This document shows, in pieces, positions 31,653 through 41,842 of a stretch of 64,000 nucleotides of DNA (position 1 is its first letter; each line of letters starts with the position of its first letter). This DNA comes from Myroides guanonis (GTDB lineage Bacteria > Bacteroidota > Bacteroidia > Flavobacteriales > Flavobacteriaceae): NCBI RefSeq assembly GCF_900114085.1, contig NZ_FORU01000003.1:186001-250000 (forward strand), read 5' to 3'. A program made the translations under genes and the position numbers. The notes under the pieces were generated by a model. The model was not told the origin of the DNA. It searched no databases and saw only the letters and a program-made list of their open reading frames with translations.

Positions 31653-34277
31653 CTACTTCTTTTTACCAAATAAGTCCTTCAACCCTTGTTCCACTTTATT
31701 CTTCACTTCCTCTTTCACTCCTTTAGGTTCTTCCGGTATATTTTCACCATCCGACTTAACTTCTTTCTTTTTACCAGCTAACAAATCTTCCAATGCATCC
31801 TTTCCTTTATCTAACAACTGGCGTTTTTGTTGTTCTAAAATTTGATTCGTAACTCCTTGGACTACTTTGGACAGATCCGTTGTTACTTGTGGTTTTGAAA
31901 AACTACCCAACAAGCCCACTTTTACAGGAATTGCATCTAATTTATTTATATCAGACGGAGACAGTTTTGCCAACAAACCTTCTACATCATCTCCTAAATA
32001 TTTTACTGGAACATTGAAATCTAAATTATAGTTAATACTTTGATCAAACCCATGTTCACCTTGAACCACCACAGCGACATCTTGATATTTTAAATCAAAA
32101 GGTTGCACTTGAACTTTTCCTTCTTTAAAAATCAAATGCGCCTTTAAATTGTTTAAATTCAGTTTTTCTAAATCAATAAAATCCACTTTATCAGTAAGAG
32201 TACTCAATAATTTAGAGTTTTCTGGTTTTATAGTAGTATTCAATAATTGACCTAACAAATCACCCGTTAAAGAACTCATTACTGGAGACATTGTCTTCGA
32301 ATCTAACTTCCCTTGTAATGTAACTGTAGAATTTATCTTACCATTCAACACTCCAGCAATTGGAGCTATCGCTTTTAAAACATCAAGTCCCGTAAAGGCT
32401 TTTCCAATATCTAATGCTTTCATTCCTAATGTCATATCAAAATCAGGCACAGTCTGTTTTGTTGATATACTTCCGTCAAACGCAATTTTTCCGTCAAATA
32501 CATCCGTACTCATATTTTTCAACAAGGCTTTTTGATCTTTGATTATTAACGTTCCCACTACATTTTGTAACTTTAAATCATCATATACCACTTGCTTCGC
32601 ATTTGCCTGAATAGTACAATCTAAAAAAGCAGGTATTTTTAAGGGTTCTGAAACACTCTTTGAGACTGCTTCTTCAGATGATTCAGAAGTTTTCGCTGCT
32701 TTATCATCCGCTTTTAAAACATCTGAAACTACAAAATTATTAGATCTTACATCAAAATTACCTTTTAGATTTTGCTTGCTAAACATAAACCCATAGAAAT
32801 TATCTAAAGTGCCCGTGGCAGACACATCCGTAGTTCCTGTTTTTAAACGTAAACTATTTAGTTTAACCTGACTAGGATTAAAAGTCAACGCAGCTTCTTC
32901 TATCTGTAAAGGTTTTGCCATTTCATCTGACTCAAACTGAAAACCCGTTAAGCTAATGGTTCCTGAGTTTTGAATGTTTTGATATTGATTTTTCTCCACA
33001 GATTCCATATCAAAGCGAGTAGCTACATTTGCTTTTAGGATACCTGTCAACGGTTTTTCTAATTTTACTGGATATGCCTTTGTAACATTTGCTAAATTAA
33101 TCACCCCATTTAATTTCGCGTCTACTAATGCATTTCCTGAAAGGTTACGAATATTAGCAGATGCATTGAACACATCTTGATCTATTTGGAAAGACAGCTT
33201 ATTCAACAATACATAAGTATCATTCATCAACCCTGTCTCATTGATTATTTTAGCGTCCAATATGATTTTCTCAACAGATTTTGGTAAATCAGGATATTGA
33301 AATGAAGCATTGCTTGAAGCCAACTGAATATCTAATTTAGGGATTGTGGTGTCTGTAAGAAGTCCTTTAACCCTCCCCTCTACTCTGAAATCTCCTGTGG
33401 TTTTCACATTGCTAATGTTACCCGCATATACTTCTGGCACTAATCCTAAAAAGTTTTTAAACGAAGAGTCTGGAGTTCCAAAACTCAAATCATACGCCTG
33501 TCCATCTTCTAATAATTTCAGGCTACCATCAAAGCGCAAAGGTAGTTGATTGATTAAAGCTTCATTATCTTTAAAAACATACGTATTCGTATTTAAGTCC
33601 ATACCGATAACCGCCTTTAAACCCAGCTTCACTTCATTTAAAAATCTAGTACCATCTTTTTCAAATGATAAAATTGCTTTCGTTTCTGTATCCAAATCGA
33701 GTACATTCGCTGCCAAATTTCCACTTCCATTGTGATATAAGTCTTTTATAGTAAAAGCCATTTTTGAAGCTTCATCTACATAACTTACAGCTATATTTTC
33801 TAGTACATATTTATTCAATGATAATGAAAAAGGTGCATTATCGTCCTTTTCTGAAGATTCTTCTTCATCTACAATAGCAATGTCGTAGTTGGTAATCCCT
33901 TCTTTATTAACTACTATATTCACAAACGCATCGCTTACTCCAATTCCCTCAATATGCATAGGGGTATTTTTTCCTTTAAACAACTCCATCACCGACATCC
34001 TTAATCCAATATCTGATGCTTTAAACAAAGTATCTCCCTCAAATGGAGCCTTATTCACTATACTTAAATTTTTTATAACTATGGTTGCTTTTGGAAAGCT
34101 TTTAAACAAACTTAAATCAACCTCATCAAAAGCTACATTCGCATTCAAATTTTTATTAATAGTCTCTACTACTAAATTCTGGACTTTTCCCTTAAATAGA
34201 AACGGGGTAGCCACCAATAGCAATAGCAGTAAGAGTACAAAACCCCCAACCCATTTTAAAACTTTATTCTTTTTCAT
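31653..34277 (-). CDS. AsmA-family protein (AsmA-like/DUF748-type bridge protein)
   Basis: 874 residues. An N-terminal transmembrane anchor (about 8-25, a run of Leu) precedes the AsmA-N region ('NANVAFDEVDLSLFKSFPKATIVIKNLSI'), a long beta-rich body and the AsmA C-terminal region ('VFDGKIAFDGSI', 'LNNLKAHLIFKEGKVQVQPFDLK'). AsmA-like proteins are thought to form hydrophobic grooves that carry phospholipids between the inner and outer membranes. The tail is Lys/Glu-rich. The start is ATG 34277 (or 34283); a longer in-frame start at 34313 lies inside the sppA terminator hairpin and is rejected. It is downstream of sppA on the same strand. Confidence 0.88.
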   Translation of the reverse strand: MKKNKVLKWVGGFVLLLLLLLVATPFLFKGKVQNLVVETINKNLNANVAFDEVDLSLFKSFPKATIVIKNLSIVNKAPFEGDTLFKASDIGLRMSVMELFKGKNTPMHIEGIGVSDAFVNIVVNKEGITNYDIAIVDEEESSEKDDNAPFSLSLNKYVLENIAVSYVDEASKMAFTIKDLYHNGSGNLAANVLDLDTETKAILSFEKDGTRFLNEVKLGLKAVIGMDLNTNTYVFKDNEALINQLPLRFDGSLKLLEDGQAYDLSFGTPDSSFKNFLGLVPEVYAGNISNVKTTGDFRVEGRVKGLLTDTTIPKLDIQLASSNASFQYPDLPKSVEKIILDAKIINETGLMNDTYVLLNKLSFQIDQDVFNASANIRNLSGNALVDAKLNGVINLANVTKAYPVKLEKPLTGILKANVATRFDMESVEKNQYQNIQNSGTISLTGFQFESDEMAKPLQIEEAALTFNPSQVKLNSLRLKTGTTDVSATGTLDNFYGFMFSKQNLKGNFDVRSNNFVVSDVLKADDKAAKTSESSEEAVSKSVSEPLKIPAFLDCTIQANAKQVVYDDLKLQNVVGTLIIKDQKALLKNMSTDVFDGKIAFDGSISTKQTVPDFDMTLGMKALDIGKAFTGLDVLKAIAPIAGVLNGKINSTVTLQGKLDSKTMSPVMSSLTGDLLGQLLNTTIKPENSKLLSTLTDKVDFIDLEKLNLNNLKAHLIFKEGKVQVQPFDLKYQDVAVVVQGEHGFDQSINYNLDFNVPVKYLGDDVEGLLAKLSPSDINKLDAIPVKVGLLGSFSKPQVTTDLSKVVQGVTNQILEQQKRQLLDKGKDALEDLLAGKKKEVKSDGENIPEEPKGVKEEVKNKVEQGLKDLFGKKK

Positions 34278-34292
34278 ATTCATTTTTTTACA

Positions 34293-34339
34293 AAGTAAAA
34301 AAAAATGAGCCAACTTCCCTAAGATAGTTGGCTCATTTT
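34293..34339 (-). terminator. terminator of sppA, abutting the AsmA start
   Basis: 14-bp stem (34302-34315 with 34326-34339), 10-nt loop, then a run of nine T on the minus strand. The AsmA start codon lies only ~15 nt beyond the T run, with no room for a full promoter. Confidence 0.88.
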
Positions 34340-34361
34340 CAAATGTATTGTTAGTGAGTTC

Positions 34362-36128
34362 TTATTGAATATTTATTTCACAAGGCATTAGTGCTTGAAC
34401 ACCTTTCGCCTGATTGAAATAATTTAATCTCTCAATCAATTCAAAGTTCTCTGCTCCTATTTTCTCTTTCAATAATTCATCTTGAGTTTTTAGTATAGAC
34501 GCTCCAAAGAAACCTCTTAGCATATCTTCAAAATTAACTTCATATTCTGGATAGTTAACTACTTTATAAGAATCGATTTCCACTTTCTCTGCTGCATAAG
34601 CAATAGCTTTCTCCAAACCACCAAATTCATCGATTAATCCATTCTCTAAAGCATCTACCCCAGTCCATACACGTCCTTGCGCTAATGCATCTACTTGATC
34701 AAAACTCATATTTCTACCCGCAGCAACTCTTTCTACAAATGTTTTATAAATTTCTTCAACACCCTCAGTAATAATCGCTCTATTTTCTGGATCCAATGTT
34801 TGAAAAGGACTATAACCTACTGAAAGATTATGAGTTTTAACAACCTCTGCATTTACTCCAAATTTAGTTGCCACATCCTTAAAGTTTGGAAGCACACCAA
34901 ATACTCCAATAGATCCTGTTATTGTAGTCGGATCTGCAAATATTTTATCAGCATTACATGCAATATAATATCCTCCTGAAGCGGCTACATCTCCCATTGA
35001 AACGATAACAGGTTTTACTTTTTTAGTCAATTCAATTTCTCTCCAAATAATATCTGAAGTCAATGCGCTTCCTCCTGGACTATTTACACGCAATACGATT
35101 GCCTTAATCTTGTCGTTTTCTCTTGCTTTTTTCAATGCTCTATTTACTGACCCTTCGCCAATATGACTCACTCCACCTTCTCCACTTAAAATCTGACCTT
35201 GTGCATAAATAACCGCTATTTGGTTTTTAGAGGTATTTGGTTTCATGTCATTCGCAGCAGATTTAGCATAGTCTAGAACATCAATCGTATTATAATCCTT
35301 ATCCTTTGCCACTCCTAATGCCTTTTTAATACCAGCATGAAACTCATCCACATAAACCACTTTATCCACTAATCCTACAGCTAATGCTTTCTGAGGTGTA
35401 CGAGCTGATAAATGATTTGCAATACCGTTTATAGAATCAATTGCTATATTTCTGCTTTTAGAAATATCTTCTGCAATAGTATTCCATATAGAGGTTAAAA
35501 ACACGGTTGTCTGCTCTCTATTTGCCTCACTCATATGGTCCTCTAAATAAGGTTCCACCGCACTTTTATATTTCCCATGACGAATCACATCCATCTTTAT
35601 ACCAGTTTTTTCTTGCAATCCTTTCATATAAAGAATTTCAGTAGCCAAACCTTTAAAGTCTAAAGCCCCTACTGGATTTAGATAAACCGTATCAGCAACA
35701 GAATTCATGTAATACTCGCCTTGCGTATATACATCTGCATAAGCAACAACAAACTTTCCAGATGCTTTGAAATCTTCTAACTTTTCACGGATAGCTCTAC
35801 GTTGTGAAATTCCAAGCATAGTTTCATTGTTGATGATAGTTATCCCCTTAATCTTATCATCTGTTTTCGCAACTTCTATAGCATTAATTATATCCGATAC
35901 TCCTTCTGGACTTGATTCTTTATAATTAAAATCCTTATAGTTAAACTTACCTGCATAATCATACTTCACTTTTGATAAATCAAGTTTAATTACCGAATTA
36001 TCTTTCACCATCACCGTTTCACTGCCACTGCCTAAAACAGCACCTATAATCAGTATTCCAAAAAAAAGGATACCGAAAAACAAAAACAACCCCACCAGAG
36101 TCGCTAATACATTTCTTAAAAACTTCAT
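34362..36128 (-). CDS. sppA: signal peptide peptidase SppA (67-kDa type)
   Basis: A membrane-bound serine protease that degrades cleaved signal peptides. 588 residues, matching the long, duplicated type of E. coli SppA. One N-terminal transmembrane helix lies at about 8-33. Two S49 domains follow. The catalytic dyad is split: Lys188 in 'GKYKSAVEPY' from the first domain and Ser384 in 'AASGGYYIA' from the second. Both are present. It ends with its own terminator, and the divergent neighbour is the folK-dNK fusion gene. Confidence 0.95.
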   Translation of the reverse strand: MKFLRNVLATLVGLFLFFGILFFGILIIGAVLGSGSETVMVKDNSVIKLDLSKVKYDYAGKFNYKDFNYKESSPEGVSDIINAIEVAKTDDKIKGITIINNETMLGISQRRAIREKLEDFKASGKFVVAYADVYTQGEYYMNSVADTVYLNPVGALDFKGLATEILYMKGLQEKTGIKMDVIRHGKYKSAVEPYLEDHMSEANREQTTVFLTSIWNTIAEDISKSRNIAIDSINGIANHLSARTPQKALAVGLVDKVVYVDEFHAGIKKALGVAKDKDYNTIDVLDYAKSAANDMKPNTSKNQIAVIYAQGQILSGEGGVSHIGEGSVNRALKKARENDKIKAIVLRVNSPGGSALTSDIIWREIELTKKVKPVIVSMGDVAASGGYYIACNADKIFADPTTITGSIGVFGVLPNFKDVATKFGVNAEVVKTHNLSVGYSPFQTLDPENRAIITEGVEEIYKTFVERVAAGRNMSFDQVDALAQGRVWTGVDALENGLIDEFGGLEKAIAYAAEKVEIDSYKVVNYPEYEVNFEDMLRGFFGASILKTQDELLKEKIGAENFELIERLNYFNQAKGVQALMPCEINIQ

Positions 36129-36256
36129 ATCTTGTATTTTTTATAATTTGTCGTCAAAAGGTCTATAACGTTACATCTATTTAAAAAAATTTAGCATTTC
36201 ACAATTCTCTTTATAACGCAAAATCCAATTAGTTTTAGTTATTTTGCCTACTTATT

Positions 36257-37384
36257 ATGCAACATCAAATCATACTTTCATTAGGCAGTAATCAAGGCAA
36301 TCGAATTCAAAATCTCGAAAACGCCCTCTTACAAATACACCAAACCATAGGAACTGTTATTCGAGTATCACCTGTATACGAAACTCCGTCATGGGGTTTT
36401 GACAGCGATTCTTTTTACAATTGTTCTCTATTAGTTCACAGTCATTTTTCTGCTATTAAAATACTACAAATAGTATTGTCTATAGAAGAAAAATTAGGCC
36501 GTATTAGAAGTCAACAGTCAGGATATAGTGCTAGAATTATAGACATAGACATCATTGCTTTTAATGAAGAGGTATACGATTTAGAAGAATTGCAAATTCC
36601 GCATCCACTCATGCAACAACGAAAGTTTGTACTTCAACCTTGTGCAGACTTACAAACTGATTGGATACACCCACAACTTAACATGAACTTTCATGAACTA
36701 TTAGCACTATGCAAGGATCCCTCTTCGTGTACTAAAACAGGAGTATTATCTCAACCTCTTGACATCTATAACTTCCAATCTATTAATTTCCTAGCGATTG
36801 AAGGTAATATTGGGGCTGGAAAAACCACATTAGCTCACAAAATAGCAGAAGACTTTAATGCAAAACTGATATTAGAAGGTTTTGCAGACAATCCTTTTTT
36901 ACCAAAATTTTATAAAGACAATGCCCGATACGCATTTCCTTTAGAGATGTCTTTCCTTGCCGATAGATATTCCCAACTTTCCGATGACTTGGGGCAATTT
37001 GAGCTTTTTAAGGAGTTTATAATCTCTGACTATTATATATTTAAATCTTTGATTTTTTCTAAAATCACTTTAGAAGAAGATGAATACCTACTATACAAAC
37101 AAGTTTTCGATATCATGTATAAGAAAACTCCAAAACCAGATTTATATATTTACCTCTATCAAAATACAGACAGACTCCTCGAAAACATTCAAAAAAGAGG
37201 AAGAAGTTATGAAAGTGACATCCCTGCCACGTATTTAGACCAAGTGAATCAAGGTTATTTTAATTACGTAAAAACCCTACCCGAAGGTAAGGTTCTCGTA
37301 ATTGATATTTCTGATTTAGACTTTGTTGAAAATCAAAAAGACTATTTAGTTATTTTAAACGCTATTCAACAGAAACTGAAGTAG
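36257..37384 (+). CDS. folK: HPPK-deoxynucleoside kinase fusion protein
   Basis: One 375-residue chain with two enzymes. Residues ~1-160 are 6-hydroxymethyl-dihydropterin pyrophosphokinase (folate synthesis): 'SLGSNQGNR' (8-16), 'DIDIIAF' (96-102) and the 'IPHPLMQQRKFVL' block. Residues ~175-375 are a deoxynucleoside kinase of the dNK/dCK/dGK fold: P-loop GNIGAGKT (183-190), DRYSQ (236-240) and a 'RGRSYE' lid (199 onwards from the P-loop end). The second domain salvages deoxynucleosides. Such fusions are known in Bacteroidota. The two domains are joined by a short linker without a stop or frameshift. The 3' end overlaps the convergent rRNA/tRNA methyltransferase gene by 23 bp. Confidence 0.92.
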   Translation: MQHQIILSLGSNQGNRIQNLENALLQIHQTIGTVIRVSPVYETPSWGFDSDSFYNCSLLVHSHFSAIKILQIVLSIEEKLGRIRSQQSGYSARIIDIDIIAFNEEVYDLEELQIPHPLMQQRKFVLQPCADLQTDWIHPQLNMNFHELLALCKDPSSCTKTGVLSQPLDIYNFQSINFLAIEGNIGAGKTTLAHKIAEDFNAKLILEGFADNPFLPKFYKDNARYAFPLEMSFLADRYSQLSDDLGQFELFKEFIISDYYIFKSLIFSKITLEEDEYLLYKQVFDIMYKKTPKPDLYIYLYQNTDRLLENIQKRGRSYESDIPATYLDQVNQGYFNYVKTLPEGKVLVIDISDLDFVENQKDYLVILNAIQQKLK

Positions 37385-37913
37385 TATCTATCATTTGTTG
37401 AAACAAATCCCATAAGACTATTCCTGCACTTACTGCGATGTTTAATGAATGCTTTGTTCCCAATTGAGGTATTTCAATCACACCATTACATAAATCTATT
37501 GCTTCTTGAGACACACCTTTAACCTCGTTTCCGAATATCAAGGCATATTTCACTTCTTGTTCTACTTCGAACTTATTCAGCATAATACTTTTCTCAACCT
37601 GCTCTATGGCGTATACTGCAACACCTTCGCTCTTTAATCTATCTACAACCGTTATCACGTCTTCAACATACTCCCATTCTACTGTTTCTGTAGCACCCAA
37701 TGCCGTTTTATGTATTTCTTTATGAGGTGGTTTAGCCGTAATTCCACATAAATAAATTTTTTCAATCAAAAACGCATCACTGGTTCTAAAAACAGACCCA
37801 ATATTATGCAAACTTCGAACATCGTCTAAAATTACGATGATTGGCATTTTATTAGAATCCTTAAACTCATCTATATTTTTACGTTCTAATTCACTATTGG
37901 CTAACTTTCGCAT
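37362..37913 (-). CDS. TrmH/SpoU-family RNA 2'-O-methyltransferase
   Basis: 183 residues of the SPOUT superfamily; transfers methyl from SAM to a ribose 2'-OH in tRNA or rRNA. All three SpoU motifs are visible: motif 1 'NIGSVFRTSDAF', motif 2 'ALIFGNEVKGVS', and motif 3 'IEIPQLGTKHSLNIAVSAGI' (knot region with the SAM-binding SLNV-type loop). It lacks the N-terminal substrate-binding domain of RlmB/TrmH, so the target RNA cannot be named. Convergent with and overlapping folK. Confidence 0.9.
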   Translation of the reverse strand: MRKLANSELERKNIDEFKDSNKMPIIVILDDVRSLHNIGSVFRTSDAFLIEKIYLCGITAKPPHKEIHKTALGATETVEWEYVEDVITVVDRLKSEGVAVYAIEQVEKSIMLNKFEVEQEVKYALIFGNEVKGVSQEAIDLCNGVIEIPQLGTKHSLNIAVSAGIVLWDLFQQMIDTTSVSVE

Positions 37914-38059
37914 ACTATTTTGTATTTATCTTGCAAAAATAACCATTTATAAAAGCTTTTTCAAAATCAGTTCCTCTATAATTACGAATGCTCTCTATTG
38001 ATTTATTGTGATTAGAGTTAAAGATTGTGAAATCCCTAGTTTTAAAACATAAGGCTTGT

Positions 38060-38067
38060 TATTTTTG
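38060..38067 (+). promoter_or_regulatory. -7 motif that sets the start of the FUSC-like gene
   Basis: TATTTTTG fits TAnnTTTG. It lies inside the longest in-frame reading (from 38027), so translation probably begins at the TTG at 38096. Confidence 0.45.
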
Positions 38068-38095
38068 CTTTTTTACATTTAAATTTCAAAAAGTT

Positions 38096-38605
38096 TTGAG
38101 TTCTCCCATTAAGTTTATCATTACATCTCCTCCCATTATTTATGCAACACGTTGTGTTTTAGGCTTTTTAATAGGATATGAACTATATATTCGATTCCCA
38201 GAATATGAACTTATGTGGACCTTAATTAGTATTATATTAGTAATTTCCCCCGAAGGAAAAGATTCTAGGAGATTATCTATCGAACGTTTTAAATCTAATC
38301 TAATAGGCTCTATAGTAGGATTATTTTGTTTGCTTTTACATGCTCCTACTTTTAGTATTACCATTTTAGGAATATTGGCCACCATTGGTATTTGTTATAT
38401 TTTTAAAATAATGAATATGGCCCGTGTTGCACTTGTTGCTCTACTAATCATTATGGTGCAACCCCATTTTGAGCAAGCTGAGATAGCACCATTTGCAAGA
38501 ATTATTTCTGTTACATTGGGGTGTTTTATAGGTCTACTAATCACTGTTCTTACTTCAATGGGAATTCGAAGTCTTAAGAGACATTACAATATCCCATTAA
38601 ACTAA
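38096..38605 (+). CDS. FUSC-like integral membrane protein
   Basis: About 169 residues with four to five transmembrane helices (roughly, from the TTG start, 14-32, 38-52, 73-105, 117-130 and 140-158). The block 'WTLISIILVISPEGKDS' followed by 'RFKSNLIGSIVGLFCLLL' is the fusaric-acid-resistance (FUSC/YccS N-terminal) signature. It is shorter than full FUSC pumps and has no cytoplasmic domain, so it may be a stand-alone small member. The start is uncertain: TTG 38096 fits the promoter, the longer TTG/ATG at 38027 does not. Role unknown. Confidence 0.7.
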   Translation: MSSPIKFIITSPPIIYATRCVLGFLIGYELYIRFPEYELMWTLISIILVISPEGKDSRRLSIERFKSNLIGSIVGLFCLLLHAPTFSITILGILATIGICYIFKIMNMARVALVALLIIMVQPHFEQAEIAPFARIISVTLGCFIGLLITVLTSMGIRSLKRHYNIPLN

Positions 38606-38642
38606 GCATATTCAATATTACCTAGATTAGAATACATGTCTA

Positions 38643-38668
38643 AACTATAGATTCCAAAATCTATAGTT
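38643..38668. repeat. 11-bp inverted repeat at the mutS promoter
   Basis: AACTATAGATT (38643-38653) and AATCTATAGTT (38658-38668) with 4 nt between. The right arm runs into the first base of the mutS -7 motif. There is no T run, so it is not a normal terminator; an operator or mRNA-end structure is more likely. Confidence 0.6.
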
Positions 38669-38675
38669 ATATTTG
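38668..38675 (+). promoter_or_regulatory. mutS -7 motif
   Basis: TATATTTG, 25 bp before the mutS start codon. Where the -33 word should be there is instead the left arm of an 11-bp inverted repeat. Confidence 0.65.
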
Positions 38676-38700
38676 TGTTTTATAATTTTTAAATATACTT

Positions 38701-41298
38701 ATGGCAGCCAAAGCAACCACTCCAAAAGAGACACCTTTAATGAAACAATACAACGATATTAAGCGCAAGTATCCAGATGCATGCCTGCTTTTTAGAGTTG
38801 GAGACTTTTATGAAACTTTTGGAGAAGACGCCGTTCGAGCAGCCAAAATACTAGGCATCACACTTACCAAAAGAGGAGCTGGATCATCTAGCGAAACAGA
38901 ACTTGCTGGTTTCCCCCATCACTCCATCAATGTCTACCTACCTAAACTAGTCAAGGCTGGATTAAGAGTGGCGATTTGCGATCAATTAGAAGATCCAAAA
39001 ACCACCAAAGCACTGGTTAAAAGAGGTGTTACTGAATTGGTCACCCCTGGAGTAGCTCTAAATGATGAAGTACTAACCGCAAAAAGCAACAACTTCTTAG
39101 CAGCATTGCACTTTGGAAAAAAAGCTATTGGAATTGCTTTTTTAGATGTTTCAACAGGAGAGTTTTTAACTTCAGAAGGAAATGAAGAATACATAGATAA
39201 ACTTTTACAAAATTTTAGTCCTAGTGAAGTCTTAGTTCAAAAAAACACAAAGAATCATTTCCTACATGCTTTTGGACCTAACTACAACCTTTTCTACCTA
39301 GATGACTGGGTTTTCAAAGAAGACTTTGCTTTCGAATCACTTACTCAACACTTTGAAACGAAATCCCTAAAAGGTTTTGGAGTTGAAAGTTTATTAGAAG
39401 GAATTATAGCGAGTGGGGTAATTTTACATTATTTATCAGAAACGCAACACACTAAAATACAACATATAACAAACATCCAAAGAATTGCAGAAGACGCATA
39501 TGTTTGGATGGATCGTTTCACTATTCGAAATCTTGAATTATATCATAGCGCCAATCAAAATGCCATCACGCTTTTAGATATTATTGACAAAACGAACTCT
39601 CCTATGGGAGGTCGTTTACTAAAACGTTGGTTGGCATTACCTCTAAAAATAGAATCAAAAATTAAAGAGCGTCACGAGGTAGTTACGGTACTAACTTCTA
39701 ACAAGGAACTACTACAAGGATTTCAAAATCAGATAAAACAAATATCGGATTTAGAACGCTTGGTTTCTAAAGTTGCCATAGGTAAGATTTCTCCAAAAGA
39801 ATTCCTTTATCTCAAAGAATCTTTAGATGCGATCATTCCAATAAAATCAGAGGCCCAACAAAGTAGCAATACCTCGTTAAAATCGATTGGAAAACAACTG
39901 CATGACTGTGAATTACTTCGAGAAAAAATTGCAACAACCATACACCCAGAAGCTCCAGTATCTATCTCTAAAGGAAATGCTATTGCAACAGGAATCAACA
40001 TCGAGCTTGACGAGCTAAGAGCCATTTCAACGTCCGGAAAATCATTCCTAGACGAAATGGAAAAAAGAGAAAGTGAAAAAACAGGGATACAATCGCTAAA
40101 AATCGCTTTTAACAATGTATTTGGCTACTACATCGAGGTAAGAAATACTCACAAAGATAAAGTACCACAAGACTGGATTCGAAAACAAACTCTAGTCAAT
40201 GCAGAACGCTATATTACAGAAGAACTAAAGGAGTATGAAAACAAAATATTAGGTGCAGAAGAGAAAATAGCAAAACTTGAGAGTACTTTATATGAAGAGT
40301 TTACTTTATGGTGCGCACAATACATTAAACAGGTTCAAGATAACGCAAACCTAATCGCTCAAATAGACTGTTTAAATTCATTTGCTCAATTGGCTTTGGA
40401 CAACAATTATGTTCGCCCTGAAATTGACGATAGTTTTGTTCTAGATATTAAAGACGGGAGACATCCAGTTATTGAAAAACAACTTCCTCATGATGTACCC
40501 TATATCACTAATGACGTGTTTTTAAATAACGAAAACCAACAAATCATAATGATAACCGGCCCAAACATGTCAGGTAAGTCTGCAATATTAAGGCAAACTG
40601 CTCTTATTGTTTTATTAGCACAAATGGGGAGTTTCGTTCCAGCAAGTTCTGTAAAGATGGGATTAGTTGATAAAATATTTACACGAGTAGGAGCATCTGA
40701 CAACATCTCCATGGGTGAATCAACTTTTATGGTAGAAATGAATGAAACCGCTTCCATATTAAACAACATATCAAACCGAAGCTTGGTGCTTCTTGACGAA
40801 ATCGGAAGAGGAACCAGCACCTATGACGGTATTTCTATAGCATGGGCTATTACTGAATTTCTTCATCAACACCCTGCAAAACCAAAAACATTATTTGCAA
40901 CCCATTATCACGAACTGAATGAAATGCAAGAACAATTTGAAGGAATTAAAAACTTTAATGTTTCTGTAAAAGAACTTAAGGACAATGTTCTCTTCATAAG
41001 AAAGCTTGTTCCCGGAGGAAGCGCACATAGTTTTGGAATACATGTTGCAAAAATGGCAGGAATGCCACAAACCGTACTTCTGCGCGCTCAAAAAATGCTA
41101 AAACAACTTGAGCGCTCTCATAGCGGAAATGTTGAATTAAAACCATTAGAAGAAGAATTACAGTTAAGTATTTTCAATATAGAAGACCCTTTATTGGAAA
41201 CTATTAAAGAAGAAATTGGTTCTTTAGATATTAATACTCTTACTCCTATCGAAGCACTCATGAAACTCAGTGAATTAAAAAAGCTACTCGACAAATAA
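38701..41298 (+). CDS. mutS: DNA mismatch repair protein MutS
   Basis: Recognises mismatched bases and starts repair with MutL. 865 residues, full length. Domain I at the N-terminus has '[14 protein letters not shown]', with the Phe-x-Glu mismatch-reading motif (YETF). The clamp and lever domains follow. The ATPase domain has Walker A GPNMSGKS (620-627), Walker B '[16 protein letters not shown]' and the 'FATHYHEL' switch. The C-terminal tail matches the dimerisation helix. Single gene with its own promoter and terminator. Confidence 0.97.
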   Translation: MAAKATTPKETPLMKQYNDIKRKYPDACLLFRVGDFYETFGEDAVRAAKILGITLTKRGAGSSSETELAGFPHHSINVYLPKLVKAGLRVAICDQLEDPKTTKALVKRGVTELVTPGVALNDEVLTAKSNNFLAALHFGKKAIGIAFLDVSTGEFLTSEGNEEYIDKLLQNFSPSEVLVQKNTKNHFLHAFGPNYNLFYLDDWVFKEDFAFESLTQHFETKSLKGFGVESLLEGIIASGVILHYLSETQHTKIQHITNIQRIAEDAYVWMDRFTIRNLELYHSANQNAITLLDIIDKTNSPMGGRLLKRWLALPLKIESKIKERHEVVTVLTSNKELLQGFQNQIKQISDLERLVSKVAIGKISPKEFLYLKESLDAIIPIKSEAQQSSNTSLKSIGKQLHDCELLREKIATTIHPEAPVSISKGNAIATGINIELDELRAISTSGKSFLDEMEKRESEKTGIQSLKIAFNNVFGYYIEVRNTHKDKVPQDWIRKQTLVNAERYITEELKEYENKILGAEEKIAKLESTLYEEFTLWCAQYIKQVQDNANLIAQIDCLNSFAQLALDNNYVRPEIDDSFVLDIKDGRHPVIEKQLPHDVPYITNDVFLNNENQQIIMITGPNMSGKSAILRQTALIVLLAQMGSFVPASSVKMGLVDKIFTRVGASDNISMGESTFMVEMNETASILNNISNRSLVLLDEIGRGTSTYDGISIAWAITEFLHQHPAKPKTLFATHYHELNEMQEQFEGIKNFNVSVKELKDNVLFIRKLVPGGSAHSFGIHVAKMAGMPQTVLLRAQKMLKQLERSHSGNVELKPLEEELQLSIFNIEDPLLETIKEEIGSLDINTLTPIEALMKLSELKKLLDK

Positions 41299-41726
41299 AA
41301 TATACTAACAAGACTAACAAAAACCTCATAAGCACTTTTCACTTATGAGGTTTTTTTATTTACTGTTTAAAATTTCTTTAAAACTAATGTCACTTAAAGC
41401 CTAATCTTCCATTTAAAAACACCTTCTGTTATCGAAAACAACACCAAAAACCAATGTTTTTCAAACTATTTTCACCCTTTTAAAATTATTTCCTACCATT
41501 TATTAAGAGTTTCTAGCTTAAAAAACATCTTAAGACAGCCTAATCTCTCTATTATATCTTGAAACTTATTGCTGAAATCGAGTTTTTACAAAATATTTAA
41601 AGCTTCTCTATACCACATTTCAAGTAATACAAACAAAACTTGCATTCAATTTCAAAAAAAACACATTTGTTTCCACCTACAAATCAAGCTCTTAAAAAAA
41701 ATATTGAATTTTATTCCTTGAAGACG
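41299..41726. other. gene-free stretch before the tRNA promoters
   Basis: After the mutS terminator about 370 bp of AT-rich sequence hold no credible ORF, hairpin or repeat. A 65-codon ORF at 41640-41837 overlaps the tRNA promoters and is rejected. Confidence 0.6.
41319..41358 (+). terminator. terminator of mutS
   Basis: AAACCTCATAAG/CTTATGAGGTTT stem (41321-41332 with 41342-41353) with T run. Confidence 0.9.
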
Positions 41727-41756
41727 TTGTTTTGTTCGAAAAAGCTTCTATATTTG
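41727..41756 (+). promoter_or_regulatory. tRNA-Gly/Leu promoter P1
   Basis: TTG (41727-41729), 19-bp spacer, TATATTTG (41749-41756), then CACTCGC. The same TTTGCACTCGC block recurs at P2, 86 bp downstream. Confidence 0.75.
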
Positions 41757-41811
41757 CACTCGCAATACAGAAGTAAAGCACGTTCTTTAAAAAAAAATAT
41801 TTTACAAAAGC

Positions 41812-41842
41812 TTTGCAAAAAAGAAAAACATTTCTAACTTTG
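41812..41842 (+). promoter_or_regulatory. tRNA-Gly/Leu promoter P2
   Basis: TTTG (41812-41815), 19-bp spacer, TAACTTTG (41835-41842), then CACTCGC. Both boxes match the Bacteroidota consensus. Transcription would begin about 35 nt before tRNA-Gly. Confidence 0.82.

Noticed and set aside
34283..34313. Longer N-terminus for the AsmA-family protein
   Set aside because: The added codons lie inside the sppA terminator hairpin, and the transmembrane anchor begins right after the ATG at 34277.
41640..41837. 65-codon plus-strand ORF before tRNA-Gly
   Set aside because: It runs through both tRNA promoters and ends inside the P2 -7 motif. The amino-acid makeup is not protein-like.
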